Below are positions 1 to 9,095 of a DNA stretch of 51,976 bases, one piece after another. Position 1 is the first letter of the stretch, and each line of letters starts with the position of its first letter. Made by a program: the position numbers and the translations under genes. Under the pieces are notes generated by a model that saw only the letters and a program-made list of their open reading frames with translations, made no database searches and had not been told where the DNA came from. This DNA is from Fischerella muscicola PCC 7414. Lineage in GTDB: Bacteria > Cyanobacteriota > Cyanobacteriia > Cyanobacteriales > Nostocaceae. Where the stretch lies: contig NZ_AJLK01000177.1 of the NCBI RefSeq assembly GCF_000317205.1, positions 1 through 51,976 of the forward strand, in the 5' to 3' direction.

Positions 1-498
1 GGTAGAAAACACCTGAAATTACAACGCCAGCGTAAAGATTGGTGCGTGAAATTAGCCCAATGCGTAATCAAGTCGGCAGACTTTGTGGCGTATGAGAAGT
101 TACAGGTGCAAAACATGGTGAAAAACCACAAACTGGCGAAAAGTATCTCTGATGCCAGTTGGAGTGTTTTTACTCAGTGGTTAGAATATTTCGGCAAGGT
201 GTACGGACGAGTTGTTGTTGCAGTGTCACCTGCGTACACGACAATTGATTGCTCAAATTGTGGGCATCAAGTCCATAAGACTCTTAGCACTAGGACACAC
301 AATTGTTCTAATTGCTCGTACACCGCTTGCCGTGATTACAACGCTAGTCGTAACATCCTTAACAAAGGACTGGAACTATTCAAAAATACCGATGGGCAAT
401 CGGGAATTCAGTACGCCTCTGGAGAGTCTGACCTCTGCTTAGAGAAGGTAACTTCTAAAAGTAAGTCATCTCAGCGAAAGAGGAAACTCTCACAGTGA
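1..498 (+). CDS. tnpB: IS200/IS605-family TnpB (OrfB) RNA-guided nuclease, C-terminal part, 5' end outside the window
   Basis: The reading frame is already open at base 1, so the gene begins upstream of the window. TnpB proteins are RuvC-type, RNA-guided DNA nucleases that accompany IS200/IS605 elements. Visible here are a YEKLQVQNM stretch carrying the second RuvC acidic residue, a four-cysteine zinc finger (CSNCG followed about 17 residues later by CSNCSY) and CRDYNASRNIL with the third RuvC Asp. The C-terminus is a short basic, Ser/Lys-rich tail. A strong hairpin follows the stop, as expected at the element's right end. No TnpA is visible. Whether the whole protein is intact cannot be judged. 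Confidence 0.88.
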   Translation, partial: GRKHLKLQRQRKDWCVKLAQCVIKSADFVAYEKLQVQNMVKNHKLAKSISDASWSVFTQWLEYFGKVYGRVVVAVSPAYTTIDCSNCGHQVHKTLSTRTHNCSNCSYTACRDYNASRNILNKGLELFKNTDGQSGIQYASGESDLCLEKVTSKSKSSQRKRKLSQ

Positions 499-545
499 TG
501 TGGGAATCCCCACACAAAACGTAGTGGCGTGTGGGGAGGATGTCA
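499..545 (+). mobile_element. Probable right end of the IS200/IS605 element, with hairpin
   Basis: A 9-bp perfect stem (TCCCCACAC at 507-515 with GTGTGGGGA at 529-537, 13-base loop) starts eight bases after the tnpB stop codon. IS200/IS605 ends carry subterminal hairpins that TnpA recognises, and the same region is the scaffold end of the TnpB guide RNA. The exact cleavage site is not determined. Confidence 0.5.
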
Positions 546-695
546 ACTTCCTACAATTCTCCGAAAGAGCGGGCTTTAACCATTGCAACTATGAGATTTG
601 AACTAACACCGATGCACACAGATATACACAGATAAATATGGATAAAGAGGCGGAGTTTTTAGTAGTTTGTGACTCGTAACCAGGGGACGAGGCAA

Positions 696-795
696 TACTA
701 TCAAAATTAATGTGGTGGAGTACTAGTAGTTCACCAAATTGATTTTGATAGGTAGGTCAGATCCCCGACTTTTTTAAAAAAGTCGGGGATCTGAC
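696..795. repeat. Two palindromic dispersed repeats in the tnpB-htrA intergenic region
   Basis: The 443-base gap between tnpB and the protease gene has no gene that I can support. It holds an imperfect palindrome at about 697-751 (arms TATCAAAATTAATGTGGTG and CACCAAATTGATTTTGATA around GAGTACTAGTAGT). A perfect 40-base palindrome follows at 756-795, whose arm starts GTCAGATCCCCGAC and ends in six T. GAGTACTAG occurs again near 825 and near 51660, and the GATCCCCGAC palindrome recurs at 19404-19438. These look like MITE or REP-type elements. The second palindrome could also fold as a terminator-like hairpin. Confidence 0.7.
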
Positions 796-941
796 GCCTC
801 GCAAGCTGTCAAAACTTGTGTGGTAGAGTACTAGTGAAGTTCTTTTAAATCAAGTTTCACATCAGCGCCATAATTCTGAAACAAAATCTTTATAAGGAGT
901 ATCTAGATTGGATATAAGTTTAAAGATACTCTGTACAAAAA

Positions 942-2213
942 ATGTTACACGAACCACGCGAACACGACAATTTATCAAACAACGTTTCTTTGAATTCATC
1001 TAGCGACAAACCCTATTCTATTGCACCTTGGCGCAGGGCAGCTATGAATTTATCGCTAGTGTTACTCGGTTGTGGAATGACTCTTGCTGGTGGCTACGTA
1101 GCTAATAACCATCAGCAGATGTCTAAGAATGCATCTAATTTAGCAGTGACTCCAGTTAATGCTGCGCCACCATTACCAACAACCACAGACCCCAACTTTG
1201 TCACAAATGTTGTTCAAAAAGTTGGCCCTGCGGTAGTGCGAATTGATTCTGCTAGAACTGTAAAAACTCAGTTACCAGATGAATTTGATGACCCCTTCTT
1301 CCGTCGCTTTTTTGGGGGGCAAATACCATCTTCACCACAACAGCGAGTAGAACGTGGTACTGGTTCTGGTTTTATCATTAGTGGTGATGGTCGCATCCTC
1401 ACTAATGCTCACGTTGTTGATGGTGCGGATACAGTGAAAGTCACACTCAAAGATGGACGCAGCTTTGACGGTAAGGTGTTGGGTAAAGACGAGTTGACTG
1501 ATGTGGCAGTTGTCAAGATTGCAGCTAATAACCTACCTACCTTGGCAATGGGCAATTCTGATCAATTGCAACCAGGACAATTAGCGATCGCGATCGGTAA
1601 TCCTTTGGGATTAGATAATACTGTCACCACAGGTATTATCAGCGCTACTGGACGCAATGGCAATTTGATTGGTGCTACCGATAAACGAGTTGACTATATT
1701 CAAACAGACGCAGCAATTAACCCTGGTAACTCTGGTGGCCCCTTGTTAAATGATCGTGGACAAGTAATTGGCATGAATACAGCCATTATCCAGGGGGCAC
1801 AAGGAATTGGTTTTGCCATTCCCATCAACACAGCCCAACGCATTGCTGATCAACTGATTACCACAGGTAGAGCTCAACATCCTTATTTAGGTATTCAAAT
1901 GATCGGGTTGACACCAGAGTTGAGAGATAATCTCAACTCAGATCCCAACAGCAATTTGACTGTCAATGAAGATAGAGGTGTATTAGTTGTCAGAGTTATG
2001 CCCAATTCACCAGCGGCGAGGGCAGGTATACGTGCTGGTGATGTAATTCAAAAAGTCAATGGTGAAACTGTCACAGATGCTAGTAGTGTGCAAAAAGCAG
2101 TAGATAATAGCCAAATTGGTGGAAATTTACGCATAGAATTGCGCCGTCAAGGTCAAACCGTCAATTTAGCTGTACAACCAGGTGCATTTCCCACTGCTAT
2201 GAATCAACAATAG
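942..2213 (+). CDS. HtrA/Deg-family periplasmic serine protease (HhoA/HhoB/HtrA type) with PDZ domain
   Basis: This is a 423-residue envelope serine protease that degrades or refolds damaged proteins. A basic stretch and a hydrophobic segment at about residues 33-53 form a signal or membrane anchor. The trypsin-like domain shows the complete triad: His157 in TNAHVVD, Asp187 in ELTDVAVVKI and Ser264 in NPGNSGGPLLN. One PDZ domain follows at about residues 315-415 (YLGIQM, then GVLVVRVMPNSPAARAGIRAGDVI). Length and single-PDZ layout fit cyanobacterial Hho proteins. Which of the three paralogues it is cannot be decided from the sequence alone, so no symbol is given. The gene stands alone. Confidence 0.95.
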   Translation: MLHEPREHDNLSNNVSLNSSSDKPYSIAPWRRAAMNLSLVLLGCGMTLAGGYVANNHQQMSKNASNLAVTPVNAAPPLPTTTDPNFVTNVVQKVGPAVVRIDSARTVKTQLPDEFDDPFFRRFFGGQIPSSPQQRVERGTGSGFIISGDGRILTNAHVVDGADTVKVTLKDGRSFDGKVLGKDELTDVAVVKIAANNLPTLAMGNSDQLQPGQLAIAIGNPLGLDNTVTTGIISATGRNGNLIGATDKRVDYIQTDAAINPGNSGGPLLNDRGQVIGMNTAIIQGAQGIGFAIPINTAQRIADQLITTGRAQHPYLGIQMIGLTPELRDNLNSDPNSNLTVNEDRGVLVVRVMPNSPAARAGIRAGDVIQKVNGETVTDASSVQKAVDNSQIGGNLRIELRRQGQTVNLAVQPGAFPTAMNQQ

Positions 2214-2315
2214 GTTTTTGACGGCTGGGCGTCTGTAGGGTGGGCATTTGGGTAATAATTTGTTGGTTTTGTAAAAAAGATAATTCACCAAATGCTTCGC
2301 CCACAAATTAATCAC

Positions 2316-2427
2316 ATCATGTCCGCTTGAGGACTTATATTATTCGTCTTTGTCGGTAATTGGTGAGCCACCGCACTAGCTCCTCAATGCCCAAGCTTTA
2401 TATCGTAAGCGATTAGTCGGACATGAT
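2316..2427. repeat. MITE-like element, copy 1 (about 112 bp)
   Basis: The 10-base terminal inverted repeats ATCATGTCCG and CGGACATGAT bound a non-coding segment containing TTCGTCTTTGTCGGTAATTG and TATCGTAAGCGATTAG. A diverged relative lies at 45918-46050, and part of the internal sequence is repeated at about 21070-21115 beside an IS4-type transposase relic. It has no coding capacity. Confidence 0.6.
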
Positions 2428-2479
2428 ATCATTTTGAAAATCGAACACAGATGTACACAGATAGTTTATGGGTGTGCAT

Positions 2480-3913
2480 TTATTTCCCAGAACAAATATT
2501 TCTCGTCCGACTCTTCCAAATCCACCCAGATTCAGGGGAACTAATTTCTATCCAACCATTTTGTTCTCTGCCTGTAACTGTGACTTTGGTTCCAGCTTTG
2601 ACAACTTTTCCTGTTCTCCTGCGTCCGGATGTAGACCGTAAATTAGATGGGCTAACGACAACAATACAACTATCTTTGTCTGGGGTTTGATTTTGATCGG
2701 TTGTTTCTTTAACTTGATTTTTTGCAACTACAGGTGCAGGCTGGGGTGGGCGACTTGTGGTAATTACACCGTAAGTAAGTAAAATCGCAGCACCACTACC
2801 AAAAATTAATAATGGTAATTGACGACGTTTAATCTGGAAATTGCTGCGTGATGCAAATGGATTGAGACGAGCAGTTTTTCCTAAATTCTGTGGTTGTGGT
2901 ATTGTTGGTGGAATTGTGGGTGTTGAGCCTGTGGATAGGCGAACTGTTGTGTTATCTGGGGGAACGTAACAAGGTTTTGCTAGTTCTTGGAGCGATCGCA
3001 CCATTTTTGTAGCAGAAAGATAGCCCTGTTGCCAATAATCCTTTAATATCTGGTTGACGACAGCTGCTACAACGCTTGGTGTGTTGGGACTGGTAATAGC
3101 GGCTACTGCTTGTCGCGCATCAGTTGCTGAATGATAGCGGTATTTGTAATGTTGACGCACCATCTTAGTTAAAATAGCTGCTAAGGCGTCACTAACTTGG
3201 GCATGATGCTGCCATATTATCTCCCCAGTTGCAGGCTCTTCACCTAACTGTTTGGGATGCAACCCAGTCAACGCTTGAATGGCTATCATACCCAAAGCAT
3301 AAATATCACTATTAGGATAGGGTCTACCTAGTGCTTGTTCACTTGGCATATAGCCAGGTGTGCCAATTGGAATAGTCTCGTTTTTTAGCTGATCTGGTGT
3401 CATCAGTGAATACATCTTCACTTGTTTCACTGCACCAAAGTCAACTAAAACCAGCTTATTATCAGAACTACGGCGAATTAAATTATGGGGTTTGAGATCC
3501 TGATGGATCACCTCATGACTGTGAACAAATTCTAGAATGGGTAAAACGTCTTGCAGTAGATGAATGACTTGGCTTTCACTCCACTGTACACCCGGTTGCA
3601 ATTCCATAGATAGCGGATTACCAGGAACAAATTCTTGCACCAGGTAAAATTCTTCGTCTTCTTCAAAGTAAGCTAGCAGTCGGGGAATTTGGTCATGATT
3701 ACCCAGCTTTTCCAGGGTTTCAGCTTCTCTTTTAAATAAGCGTCTAGCTGTTTCCAAAAAATCTGGATCACTAGTTGCTGGTTGGAGGTGCTTGACTACA
3801 CAGGAGGGATTTCCAGGACGACGAGTATCTTCGGCTATATAGGTATGACCGAATCCACCTTGGCCTAGTATCTGAACCACCTGATAACGCCGATCTAGCA
3901 ATTTGCCAATCAT
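2480..3913 (-). CDS. Membrane-anchored Ser/Thr protein kinase with C-terminal SH3-like domain
   Basis: A 477-residue Hanks-type kinase. The glycine loop GQGGFGHTY (residues 17-25), Lys41 in CVVKHL, catalytic loop HQDLKPHN, DFG (VLVDFGAVK) and the activation segment GTPGYMPSEQA are all present, so the domain should be active. The catalytic loop reads HQD rather than HRD and the APE motif reads PSE; both variants are common in cyanobacterial kinases. A Pro/Thr-rich linker precedes one transmembrane segment (LPLLIFGSGAAILLTYGVI). An extracytoplasmic bacterial SH3-like domain follows (CIVVVSPSNLRSTSG to WIWKSRTRNIC), probably sensing envelope or ligand state. The substrate is unknown. It is transcribed alone, convergent with the protease gene. 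Confidence 0.93.
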   Translation of the reverse strand: MIGKLLDRRYQVVQILGQGGFGHTYIAEDTRRPGNPSCVVKHLQPATSDPDFLETARRLFKREAETLEKLGNHDQIPRLLAYFEEDEEFYLVQEFVPGNPLSMELQPGVQWSESQVIHLLQDVLPILEFVHSHEVIHQDLKPHNLIRRSSDNKLVLVDFGAVKQVKMYSLMTPDQLKNETIPIGTPGYMPSEQALGRPYPNSDIYALGMIAIQALTGLHPKQLGEEPATGEIIWQHHAQVSDALAAILTKMVRQHYKYRYHSATDARQAVAAITSPNTPSVVAAVVNQILKDYWQQGYLSATKMVRSLQELAKPCYVPPDNTTVRLSTGSTPTIPPTIPQPQNLGKTARLNPFASRSNFQIKRRQLPLLIFGSGAAILLTYGVITTSRPPQPAPVVAKNQVKETTDQNQTPDKDSCIVVVSPSNLRSTSGRRRTGKVVKAGTKVTVTGREQNGWIEISSPESGWIWKSRTRNICSGK

Positions 3914-4059
3914 GCTATGGCTAAACTGTTATGCAAAATTAACAACAATAGACTTTTCTAATCATGAGTAGTTTCTTCAGGATTGATTGCAAAATTTATG
4001 TATACAGATCAAATATCTGATTTTTGACCGAGTGCCGACTAAGTGTATTCTCCTATACT

Positions 4060-4200
4060 GGTGTGACACAGCTAAATTTGTGCATTAATAAACCGCACCA
4101 GGCACAGCGTCTACAAAGCAGCGTCCCGGAGGGAACTTCAAAGCTTTTCAACAGAGAGAACACACCAGATAGAAGAAGAGAATTATTGCACTATTTTTAG
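4060..4200. repeat. Dispersed repeat with CCCGGAGGGAACTTCAAAGC, upstream of the kinase gene
   Basis: The 335-base gap between the kinase start (3913) and the end of the VanZ gene (4249) contains no gene. At about 4107-4165 it carries GCAGCGTCCCGGAGGGAACT, then CAAAGCTTTTCAACAGAGAG and AACACACCAGA. The same string occurs inverted at 43970-44010, in a longer copy between two PKS genes, and the AGAGAACACACCAGAG tail recurs at 28052. It is a dispersed repeat of the host. Confidence 0.55.
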
Positions 4201-4248
4201 TCTCGCCACGCCACTACTATTTTCCGCCTTATTTTTGGTCAATATTCC

Positions 4249-5766
4249 TCAATTTAAAGCTACTTTTTTGACTAAAATGGTAGCTCTGTTCTTCAGTATA
4301 AATGCTGTAGTTGCTGTAAAAAATACACCAATTAAAATATTTCTCAAACTCATTTCCTTACCGTACGCATTTACCAAAAAGGCTTCCAGCATCACAGAAG
4401 GTAATAATATACCCAAAAATATTAACCACCTGTGAATGACGCGACTATTTTTTACCAACAGAGAAAGAAGGGCTAGGTAAATTCCTAAAGGGATGAAATT
4501 TAAGGAATAGTAAAACAGCTTATGGGCTATGGGAATTAAATCGAGTAAATTTAATGAATAAGAATTTTGGAGGTTATCTACGTATACCTGAATGATTGGA
4601 CGAGAATAAGTAATTATTAGATTATGTGGTTGTTTGTCTGTAAAAATATTAGGAATGTTCAGTTTAACATCTCCACCATTTTCTCCGGTGATTGGTGTTC
4701 TTAATCGCAAGTTTAAAGCTGTTCTCTGCTGTCCTAAAGTAAAATTACGACGCAGAGGATCATCAGAAATTGACACAATTCGGGCAGGCCCAGTTTGATT
4801 GATTTCGCTAGTAGCTACAGTGGTGCTGATAGTAAATTCAGAAGTATTGGATATTCTTTTATTTAATTTTTTCACAGCAGCTGCTGTTTCTAGCCAGTTA
4901 CTAGAACTCAATAAAGCTCCTTTATTTTCCTGAATATCTACAGGTTGACCACGCCACAATAATTTGGGTAAATTACCACTTTTGTCTCGATAAGAGTATT
5001 GACCGCTTTTATCTAATTTGTAAGCAGCTAACAGAGAATCGTCATAATTGTTAAAGTAATCTTTATCTTGAAATATCTGTGCGGCTTCAATAGCAGAAAC
5101 GGCTTTATCTGTTATATATACTTTAGAGATATATCCTTGCCAAGGTCTATCTCCTGTTGCCTCATTGCCAATTACAAGTGGGTAGTTGGAGTTCCAATTA
5201 CTTAAATAAGTTGTACTTTGCCAAAATACTAAATTCAGCGATGATAATAATATGTAACCAAGGCAAAAGGCAGCTACTCTTTGATTCACCCGTCTACTGC
5301 TATTATTCTCAATCCTTGCCAAGATGTAAGCAAAGCTGCGGGAAAGAAGCCAATTAAAGCAAAGCCAACCAACAAAACCACCAATAGTATTATTAATAAT
5401 ATCCTCTGGAGTCGGTCTTCTTCCAGGTAGAAAAACTTGTAAAAATTCAACTATCGTCGATAAACTCGCACTTGCTAATATAACTATTAAAATTTCCAGT
5501 CCTAATTTTACCCTGTGTCTTTGTAGGAGACTACTACAAAAGAACCCTAGAGGTAGAAATAATAAAATATTGTTGACTGTATCTTGGAAAGAACTAGTAT
5601 TACTAAAACTATTGATTAGTTCTTCTAAAGAAAAAGAATCTGGAAATGAAAACTTAAAAGGATAAAGTGTCGCTAACAGTACTACTAATACACTTATAGC
5701 GACAAGCGCGTAATCTTTGAGCAGGCCTAATAAATGAGGGTGACGAATAGTTTGACGTTTCTTCAT
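4249..5766 (-). CDS. VanZ-family membrane protein with central LamG/concanavalin-like domain
   Basis: A 505-residue protein with a VanZ-type N-terminal half: a transmembrane segment at about 17-35, then LATLYPFKF, the NNILLFLPLGFF motif, and VEFLQVFLPGRRPTPEDIINN. A soluble domain of about 200 residues follows, with LamG features (ISKVYITDKAVSAIEAAQIF, then LRLRTPITGENGGD). Three more hydrophobic helices at the C-terminus look like the rest of the VanZ fold. This insertion arrangement is known in cyanobacterial VanZ proteins. The role is unknown; VanZ is named after a teicoplanin resistance gene, but most members have no demonstrated link to resistance. The LamG part suggests binding of an envelope polysaccharide. 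Confidence 0.85.
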   Translation of the reverse strand: MKKRQTIRHPHLLGLLKDYALVAISVLVVLLATLYPFKFSFPDSFSLEELINSFSNTSSFQDTVNNILLFLPLGFFCSSLLQRHRVKLGLEILIVILASASLSTIVEFLQVFLPGRRPTPEDIINNTIGGFVGWLCFNWLLSRSFAYILARIENNSSRRVNQRVAAFCLGYILLSSLNLVFWQSTTYLSNWNSNYPLVIGNEATGDRPWQGYISKVYITDKAVSAIEAAQIFQDKDYFNNYDDSLLAAYKLDKSGQYSYRDKSGNLPKLLWRGQPVDIQENKGALLSSSNWLETAAAVKKLNKRISNTSEFTISTTVATSEINQTGPARIVSISDDPLRRNFTLGQQRTALNLRLRTPITGENGGDVKLNIPNIFTDKQPHNLIITYSRPIIQVYVDNLQNSYSLNLLDLIPIAHKLFYYSLNFIPLGIYLALLSLLVKNSRVIHRWLIFLGILLPSVMLEAFLVNAYGKEMSLRNILIGVFFTATTAFILKNRATILVKKVALN

Positions 5767-5881
5767 GACTGTTCATTTTACTTAATACTAATTCTGAGGA
5801 TGGTCTAACTCAAGACGTAGTTTTGCTCATTTTTGTTCATCTGCTCAAAATCCGTCACTAAATTTTAGTGATACAGCACGT

Positions 5882-6184
5882 TCAGCACATATATTTTTGC
5901 TTTTTTACTCTGGCGAAATCAGAGATTAGTGAGTAGTTTCTCTGAGTTTGTAGGTGGCAGTTAGTTGAGGGGGCGATCGCTTCCACATTAATGACTACAG
6001 TCTTAATGTTTCTGATGACAGTCACGAGGGTTTGAGCAAACGTCTTGATGTTAATAAGGAAAATCACGATATTTTGAACAAAAGTCTTGGTGTTATCTAT
6101 GAATTGGTTGATGTTGGTGATAACGTCTGATTGGACAAGCGCGTAGACTAAGCCGTGAATCGCAGTCATACTAAAGTTTTTCAA
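5882..6184 (-). CDS. Hypothetical protein, doubtful gene
   Basis: A 100-codon open frame between the VanZ gene and the phosphorylase gene. The translation is rich in Ile, Val, Asn and Thr with an internal repeat (NTKTFVQNIVIFLINIKTF, then NIKTVVINV). I do not recognise it. The period suggests repeated DNA rather than a folded protein, although an amphipathic helical protein is possible. A GCGATCGC site lies inside. Confidence 0.25.
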   Translation of the reverse strand: MKNFSMTAIHGLVYALVQSDVITNINQFIDNTKTFVQNIVIFLINIKTFAQTLVTVIRNIKTVVINVEAIAPSTNCHLQTQRNYSLISDFARVKKQKYMC

Positions 6185-6356
6185 GTCACACTAAAGCAAT
6201 TAGCTCATAACTTCAGTTTTGGACGTAGCAATTGCTTAATTTTTTCAAAACTTAACAATATTAGGGGCGATTTGCGAACACAGTATAAAAAATTGGCAAC
6301 ATTAACAAAAGACAGACAACAATAGCGATAGCTAGACCTGGAGTTCTGCTAAGCCT

Positions 6357-9002
6357 ATGCAGCCAATTCGTACATTTAATGTCTCACCTTCTTTGCCTGC
6401 GCGACTCGAACCACTACGCAAGCTGGCATACAACTTACATTGGGATTGGAACGTTGAAACTAAAGATTTATTTCGCCGTTTAGATCCTGATTTATGGGAA
6501 TCTAGCCGTCATAACCCTGTTTTGATGCTAGGAACCATCAGCCAAGCGCGGTTGTTAGAAGTAGTGGAAGATGAAGGCTTTTTGGCACAAATGGATCGTG
6601 CTGCTTTGCAGATAGAAGATTATCTCAAAGAACGCACTTGGTATGAGAAAACGAGGGACAAGGGATCGGGAACAAGGAACTGGGGACAAGGAAGCAATTC
6701 TTCTGCTTCGTCTTTTCCCGATTCCCAATCCCCGATCCCTAATCGCCGATCTCCGGAATGCTACGCCTATTTTTCTGCTGAGTTTGGGCTTGTGGACTGT
6801 TTGCCCATTTATTCAGGGGGCTTGGGTGTACTGGCTGGGGATCATTTGAAATCTGCCAGTGATTTAGGGCTTCCCCTCGTCGGTGTGGGTTTGCTGTACC
6901 AGCAAGGCTATTTTGCCCAGTATTTAAATGCTGATGGCTGGCAACAAGAGCGTTACCCAATTAACGACTTTTATAATATGCCTTTGCACCTAGAACGCAA
7001 CCCGGATGGTTCAGAACTGCGAATTACAGTAGATTATCCAGGGCGCACAGTTTATGCTAGGGTTTGGCGTGTACAAGTGGGAAGAGTGCCGTTGTACATG
7101 CTAGACACCAATATTGAACCCAACAATCCCTACGATCACGACATTACAGATCAACTGTATGGTGGTGATATTGATATGCGTATCCACCAGGAAATAATGT
7201 TGGGTATTGGCGGCGTTAGGATGCTAAAAGCGTTGGGGTATAACGTCACCGCCTACCACATGAATGAAGGACATGCGGCGTTTTCTGCCCTAGAACGTAT
7301 CCGGATTTTAATTGAAGAACAAGGGCTGAGTTACATCGAAGCTAGGCAAGTGGTAGCTTCCACAAATATATTTACCACCCATACACCAGTGCCAGCCGGA
7401 ATCGACTTGTTCCCACCAGATAAAGTTTTGTACTATTTGGGACACTATGCAGAAATTTTTGGTTCAGGTAAAGACGAATTTTTAGCGTTGGGACGAGAGA
7501 GTACGGGTGATTTATCTTCACCTTTTAGTATGGCAGTGCTAGCGCTAAAGATGGCGACATTTTCTAATGGTGTGGCGCAGTTGCACGGTACGGTGTCACG
7601 ACAGATGTTTAAGGGTTTGTGGATTGACGTACCAACCCAAGAAGTGCCAATTACTGCTATTACTAACGGTGTTCATGCCCGTAGTTGTGTGGCTAAATCA
7701 ACTCAAGAGTTATACGATCGCTATTTAGGCCCCAATTGGTCATCAGCACCAGTGGATCATCCCCTGTGGGATCGGATGAACGCGATTCCCGATGAAGAGT
7801 TGTGGCGAAACCACGAACGCTGCCGCTTGGATATGATTTTGTATGTGCGGGAGCGTTTAGTCAAACATTTACGCGATCGCGGTGCATCTCCTAGCGAAAT
7901 TGCCCAAGCTCAAGAAGTCCTTGATCCTTACGTTTTAACGATTGGCTTTGCCCGTCGCTTTGCCACCTACAAGCGTGCTACTTTATGGATGCGTGATATA
8001 GAACGCATCAAGCGGATTTTATTAGGTAACAAAGACCGCAAGGTACAATTTGTCATTGCTGGTAAGGCACACCCTAAAGATATTCCTGGCAAAGAACTTA
8101 TCCGCGAAATTAATCATTTCATCCGCGAAAATAATTTGGAAAAACAGATTGTGTTTGTTCCAAATTATGATATACATATTGCCCGGTTGATGGTGGCGGG
8201 TTGTGATGTATGGTTAAACACACCCCGTCGCCCCCGAGAAGCCTCTGGTACTAGTGGCATGAAAGCAGCGATGAATGGGTTGCCAAATTTAAGTGTACTT
8301 GATGGTTGGTGGGATGAAGCGGATTATGTCCGCACTGGTTGGGCAATTGGACACGGAGAAATTTACGACGATCCCAACTATCAGGATGAAGTAGAAGCAA
8401 ACGCTCTGTATGACATCTTAGAAAAAGAAGTCGTAGCGTTATTTTATCATCGCGATGCGGACGGTTTGCCCAGACGCTGGGTAGCCAAAATGAAAGATGC
8501 CATCCGATTAAATTGTCCCTTATTTAACACTGCACGAATGGTGCGAGAGTATGCACAAAGAGCATATTTCCCAGCGAGCGATCGCTATCATATCCTGACT
8601 AGTGATAATTACGCTCCTGCTAAAGAACTGGCAGCTTGGAAATTAAATCTAGGTGAACATTGGTACAATATCACTATTAAAGATATTGATGTCTCTGCCG
8701 GCCCTGATATTGAGGTAAACCAAACTGTTGCTGTGAAAGCCAAAGTTGATTTGGCTACTCTCACAAATAATGATGTACAGGTAGAACTGTATCAAGGTGC
8801 AGTAGATGCCAGTGGCGAGATTGTCAACGGTGTACCACTGGTGATGGAATACCAAGGAGAGGATGACCAAGGTTTAAGTATTTACACGGCTGATATTTTG
8901 TATACTACTTCTGGTTTGCAAGGATTATCTTTGCGTGTATTGCCTAAACATAAGTACCTTTCCAGTCCTTATGAGCCAAGGCTAATTTTGTGGGCGCAGT
9001 GA
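6357..9002 (+). CDS. glgP: Alpha-glucan (glycogen) phosphorylase, GT35 family, DUF3417 type
   Basis: An 881-residue phosphorylase that removes glucose from alpha-1,4-glucans as glucose 1-phosphate, feeding carbon from glycogen back to metabolism. The N-terminal DUF3417 segment (LAYNLHWDWN) marks the short archaeal/bacterial phosphorylase subtype. The catalytic core has AYFSAEFGL, FTTHTPVPAG and the PLP-site region EASGTSGMKAAMNGL. It is oddly interrupted at about residues 98-133 by a Ser/Pro/Gly/Arg-rich stretch that is encoded by intergenic-type heptamer repeats (nucleotides about 6649-6755) and lies in frame just before the conserved PECYAYFSAEFGL. The insertion falls in a surface linker, so activity is probably retained. 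It is a single-gene unit. Confidence 0.95.
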   Translation: MQPIRTFNVSPSLPARLEPLRKLAYNLHWDWNVETKDLFRRLDPDLWESSRHNPVLMLGTISQARLLEVVEDEGFLAQMDRAALQIEDYLKERTWYEKTRDKGSGTRNWGQGSNSSASSFPDSQSPIPNRRSPECYAYFSAEFGLVDCLPIYSGGLGVLAGDHLKSASDLGLPLVGVGLLYQQGYFAQYLNADGWQQERYPINDFYNMPLHLERNPDGSELRITVDYPGRTVYARVWRVQVGRVPLYMLDTNIEPNNPYDHDITDQLYGGDIDMRIHQEIMLGIGGVRMLKALGYNVTAYHMNEGHAAFSALERIRILIEEQGLSYIEARQVVASTNIFTTHTPVPAGIDLFPPDKVLYYLGHYAEIFGSGKDEFLALGRESTGDLSSPFSMAVLALKMATFSNGVAQLHGTVSRQMFKGLWIDVPTQEVPITAITNGVHARSCVAKSTQELYDRYLGPNWSSAPVDHPLWDRMNAIPDEELWRNHERCRLDMILYVRERLVKHLRDRGASPSEIAQAQEVLDPYVLTIGFARRFATYKRATLWMRDIERIKRILLGNKDRKVQFVIAGKAHPKDIPGKELIREINHFIRENNLEKQIVFVPNYDIHIARLMVAGCDVWLNTPRRPREASGTSGMKAAMNGLPNLSVLDGWWDEADYVRTGWAIGHGEIYDDPNYQDEVEANALYDILEKEVVALFYHRDADGLPRRWVAKMKDAIRLNCPLFNTARMVREYAQRAYFPASDRYHILTSDNYAPAKELAAWKLNLGEHWYNITIKDIDVSAGPDIEVNQTVAVKAKVDLATLTNNDVQVELYQGAVDASGEIVNGVPLVMEYQGEDDQGLSIYTADILYTTSGLQGLSLRVLPKHKYLSSPYEPRLILWAQ
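6649..6755 (+). repeat. Heptamer-type repeat inserted in frame inside glgP
   Basis: The DNA reads GGGATCGGGAACAAGGAACT and then GATTCCCAATCCCCGATCCC, the same G-run/C-run style as the intergenic repeats at 9003-9095, 17185-17325 and 38824-38882. Its length keeps the frame open and it encodes about 35 extra residues absent from the family's conserved core. Confidence 0.75.
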
Positions 9003-9095
9003 GTGATTAGGGATCGGGGATCGGGCATTGGCTATTCCGCGTGTCCCCCCATCCCCCCATCTCCCCATCTCCCTTGTCCCCTTTCCCTGATCCGT
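9003..9095. repeat. Heptamer-type repeat cluster at the 3' ends of glgP and the DUF429 gene
   Basis: GGGATCGGGGATCGGG is followed by runs of CCCCATCTCCCCATCTCCC. The convergent DUF429 gene reads into it, so its last ~25 residues (Gly/Asp-rich, ending QCPIPDP) are repeat-encoded. Confidence 0.65.
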
